Source: Streptomyces beihaiensis (GTDB lineage: Bacteria; Actinomycetota; Actinomycetes; Streptomycetales; Streptomycetaceae). Taken from it: a stretch of DNA of 32,175 bases. The DNA is taken from positions 1 to 32,175 of the forward strand of contig NZ_JAPHNL010000309.1 in NCBI RefSeq assembly GCF_026274175.1, written 5' to 3'. The first letter of the stretch is position 1. Each line of letters begins with the position of its first letter. Made by a program: the position numbers and the translations under genes. Positions 31,288 through 32,175 of the stretch are shown here, piece after piece. The notes under the pieces are model-generated. The model did no database searches. It was not told where the DNA came from and saw only the letters and a program-made list of their open reading frames with translations.

Positions 31288-32013
31288 TCAGGCGGGGCGC
31301 CGGAACAGGGCGGTCAGCAGGAACGGCTCGCCGAAGGTCACCGCGTCCTCGCCCCGCGGCGCCATCGGGCGCATCTCGACCTCCTCCAGGTCCGCGAAGA
31401 GGTAGCGCAGCTCGTCGGGCCCGAACGCGAGGCCGCCGCCCAGGTCCCCGGTCCGGTACAGCTCCTGGTCGGGTCTGAGGGAGCCGTCGGCGCCCGCGGC
31501 GAAGCAGACCACCCCGAAATGCCCGCCGGGCGCCAGAACACGCTCCAGCAGCTCCAGATAGCTGACCCGGCGGTGCGGAGGCAGATGGTGCAGGCACCCG
31601 GAGTCGTAGACGAGGTCGTACGGGGCGTCGGGCAGCGGCACGTCGAAGATGCTGCCCTGATGGAACCGGACGTCGGCGCCCGCCGCCGCGGCCCGCTCAC
31701 GCCCCCAGGCGACCGCGGTGGCCGACTGGTCGACGGCGTCCACGGTGAAGCCGTGCGCGGCGATGTGAACGGCGTTGCGGCCGGGTCCGCACCCCAGGTC
31801 GAGCGCGCGGGCGCCCGCCGGGCGGGGCGGGAGGGCGGCCAGGTGTGCCGAGAGGTTCTCGTCGGGTTTGTCCACGAAGAAGGGGACGTCGCGGTCCCGT
31901 TCCGCGTAGAACCGGTCCCACCAGTCGGGGCCGTCCTCGACACGGCCGAAGACTCCGTCGAGCAGCCGGAAGACATCCTCGGTGGTGCGGACGGTGCGGT
32001 TCGCAGGAGGCAA
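31288..32013 (-). CDS. Class I SAM-dependent methyltransferase
   Basis: 241 residues from a TTG start at 32013 (AAGGAG about 8 nt upstream; no internal ATG or GTG near the N-terminus). SAM-binding motif I is ALDLGCGPGRNAVHIA (about 69-84), followed by VDAVDQSATAVAWGRERA, FHQGSIFDVPLPDAPYDLVYDSGCLHHLPPHRR and LLERVLAPGGHFGVVCF, in the canonical order. The opening segment DWWDRFYAERDRDVPFFVDKPDENL resembles TehB/thiopurine-type small methyltransferases. The C-terminus (VEMRPMAPRGEDAVTFGEPFLLTALFRRP) closes the Rossmann fold. Substrate unknown. It converges on pssA across a strong terminator and has a large inverted repeat upstream. Confidence 0.9.
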   Translation of the reverse strand: MPPANRTVRTTEDVFRLLDGVFGRVEDGPDWWDRFYAERDRDVPFFVDKPDENLSAHLAALPPRPAGARALDLGCGPGRNAVHIAAHGFTVDAVDQSATAVAWGRERAAAAGADVRFHQGSIFDVPLPDAPYDLVYDSGCLHHLPPHRRVSYLELLERVLAPGGHFGVVCFAAGADGSLRPDQELYRTGDLGGGLAFGPDELRYLFADLEEVEMRPMAPRGEDAVTFGEPFLLTALFRRPA

Positions 32014-32028
32014 GGGGGAACTCCTTGT

Positions 32029-32066
32029 CGCCGTAGGGCCTCTGTCTCCTCGAAGACCCTACGGCG
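32029..32066. promoter_or_regulatory. Inverted repeat upstream of the methyltransferase gene
   Basis: CGCCGTAGGG (32029-32038) and CCCTACGGCG (32057-32066) are perfect 10-bp arms separated by 18 bp. On the minus strand the upstream arm holds TAGGGT (32056-32061), a TANNNT -10 candidate 42 nt before the TTG start. A dimeric repressor binding both arms would straddle the start of transcription. Confidence 0.5.
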
Positions 32067-32175
32067 CACCGACGCTCGGGGCCCCGGACAGGGGCCTGGT
32101 GCCCCGACAGGCAACGTTCGCCCCGTCGCGACGCCCGGCACGCCCTCTCGCCGCACCGGCCGAAAGCCCAAGTAC

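Noticed and set aside
15291-32039. Shared 10-mer GCCCTACGGC at 15291 and (inverted) 32030
   Set aside because: A 10-mer of such GC-rich makeup can recur by chance in this window; the flanking arms and spacers differ.

Overview
The window is chromosomal DNA from a high-GC actinobacterium, almost certainly a Streptomyces or close relative. The base composition is very GC-rich with strongly G/C-ending codons. GTG and TTG starts are common, and several genes appear to be leaderless, with a TANNNT box 6-7 nt before the start codon. The gene order in the right half (3-hydroxyacyl-CoA dehydrogenase, TetR regulator, ccr, ecm, mcl, mch, mcd, psd, pssA) is, as far as I recall, the Streptomyces ethylmalonyl-CoA pathway locus. 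No tRNA, rRNA, CRISPR array, insertion sequence or prophage gene was seen.

Left part (1-4966): a partial PLP aminotransferase and an ABC-F ATPase on the minus strand; then a SAM methyltransferase and a small VOC protein on the plus strand; then a GNAT acetyltransferase and a small LapA-like membrane protein on the minus strand.

Peptidase block (5079-12574, all minus): a secreted X-Pro-dipeptidyl-peptidase-like hydrolase behind a clear TetR-type operator, an S66 LD-carboxypeptidase translationally coupled to an S9 prolyl-oligopeptidase, and an M55 D-aminopeptidase (DppA) coupled to an M20 metallopeptidase. The M55 plus S66 pairing recalls the Bacillus dpp/ykf operon and suggests handling of D-amino-acid-containing (cell-wall) peptides.

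Middle (12725-19803): a 14-helix DHA2 drug exporter fused to three tandem carboxypeptidase-regulatory-like beta domains; an SRPBCC protein; a radical SAM protein with a LexA/SOS-type box abutting its -10; a secreted S33 peptidase; a frameshifted, truncated GNAT remnant next to an 8-bp tandem repeat; and a HEAT-repeat protein.

Right part (20169-31213): a complete set of dedicated ethylmalonyl-CoA pathway enzymes. Acetoacetyl-CoA/3-hydroxybutyryl-CoA chemistry (duplicated 3-hydroxyacyl-CoA dehydrogenase) feeds crotonyl-CoA to Ccr, which carboxylates it to ethylmalonyl-CoA. Ecm, Mcd, Mch and Mcl then convert this through methylsuccinyl-, mesaconyl- and methylmalyl-CoA to glyoxylate and propionyl-CoA. 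These reactions supply both acetate assimilation and polyketide extender units. A TetR gene with a perfect palindrome over its own -10 lies inside the locus, and the 506-bp ccr upstream region carries a long-stem terminator, several dyad symmetries, a good promoter and a C-rich leader. The phosphatidylserine synthesis and decarboxylation genes psd-pssA follow, closed by a strong bidirectional terminator and a convergent methyltransferase gene.
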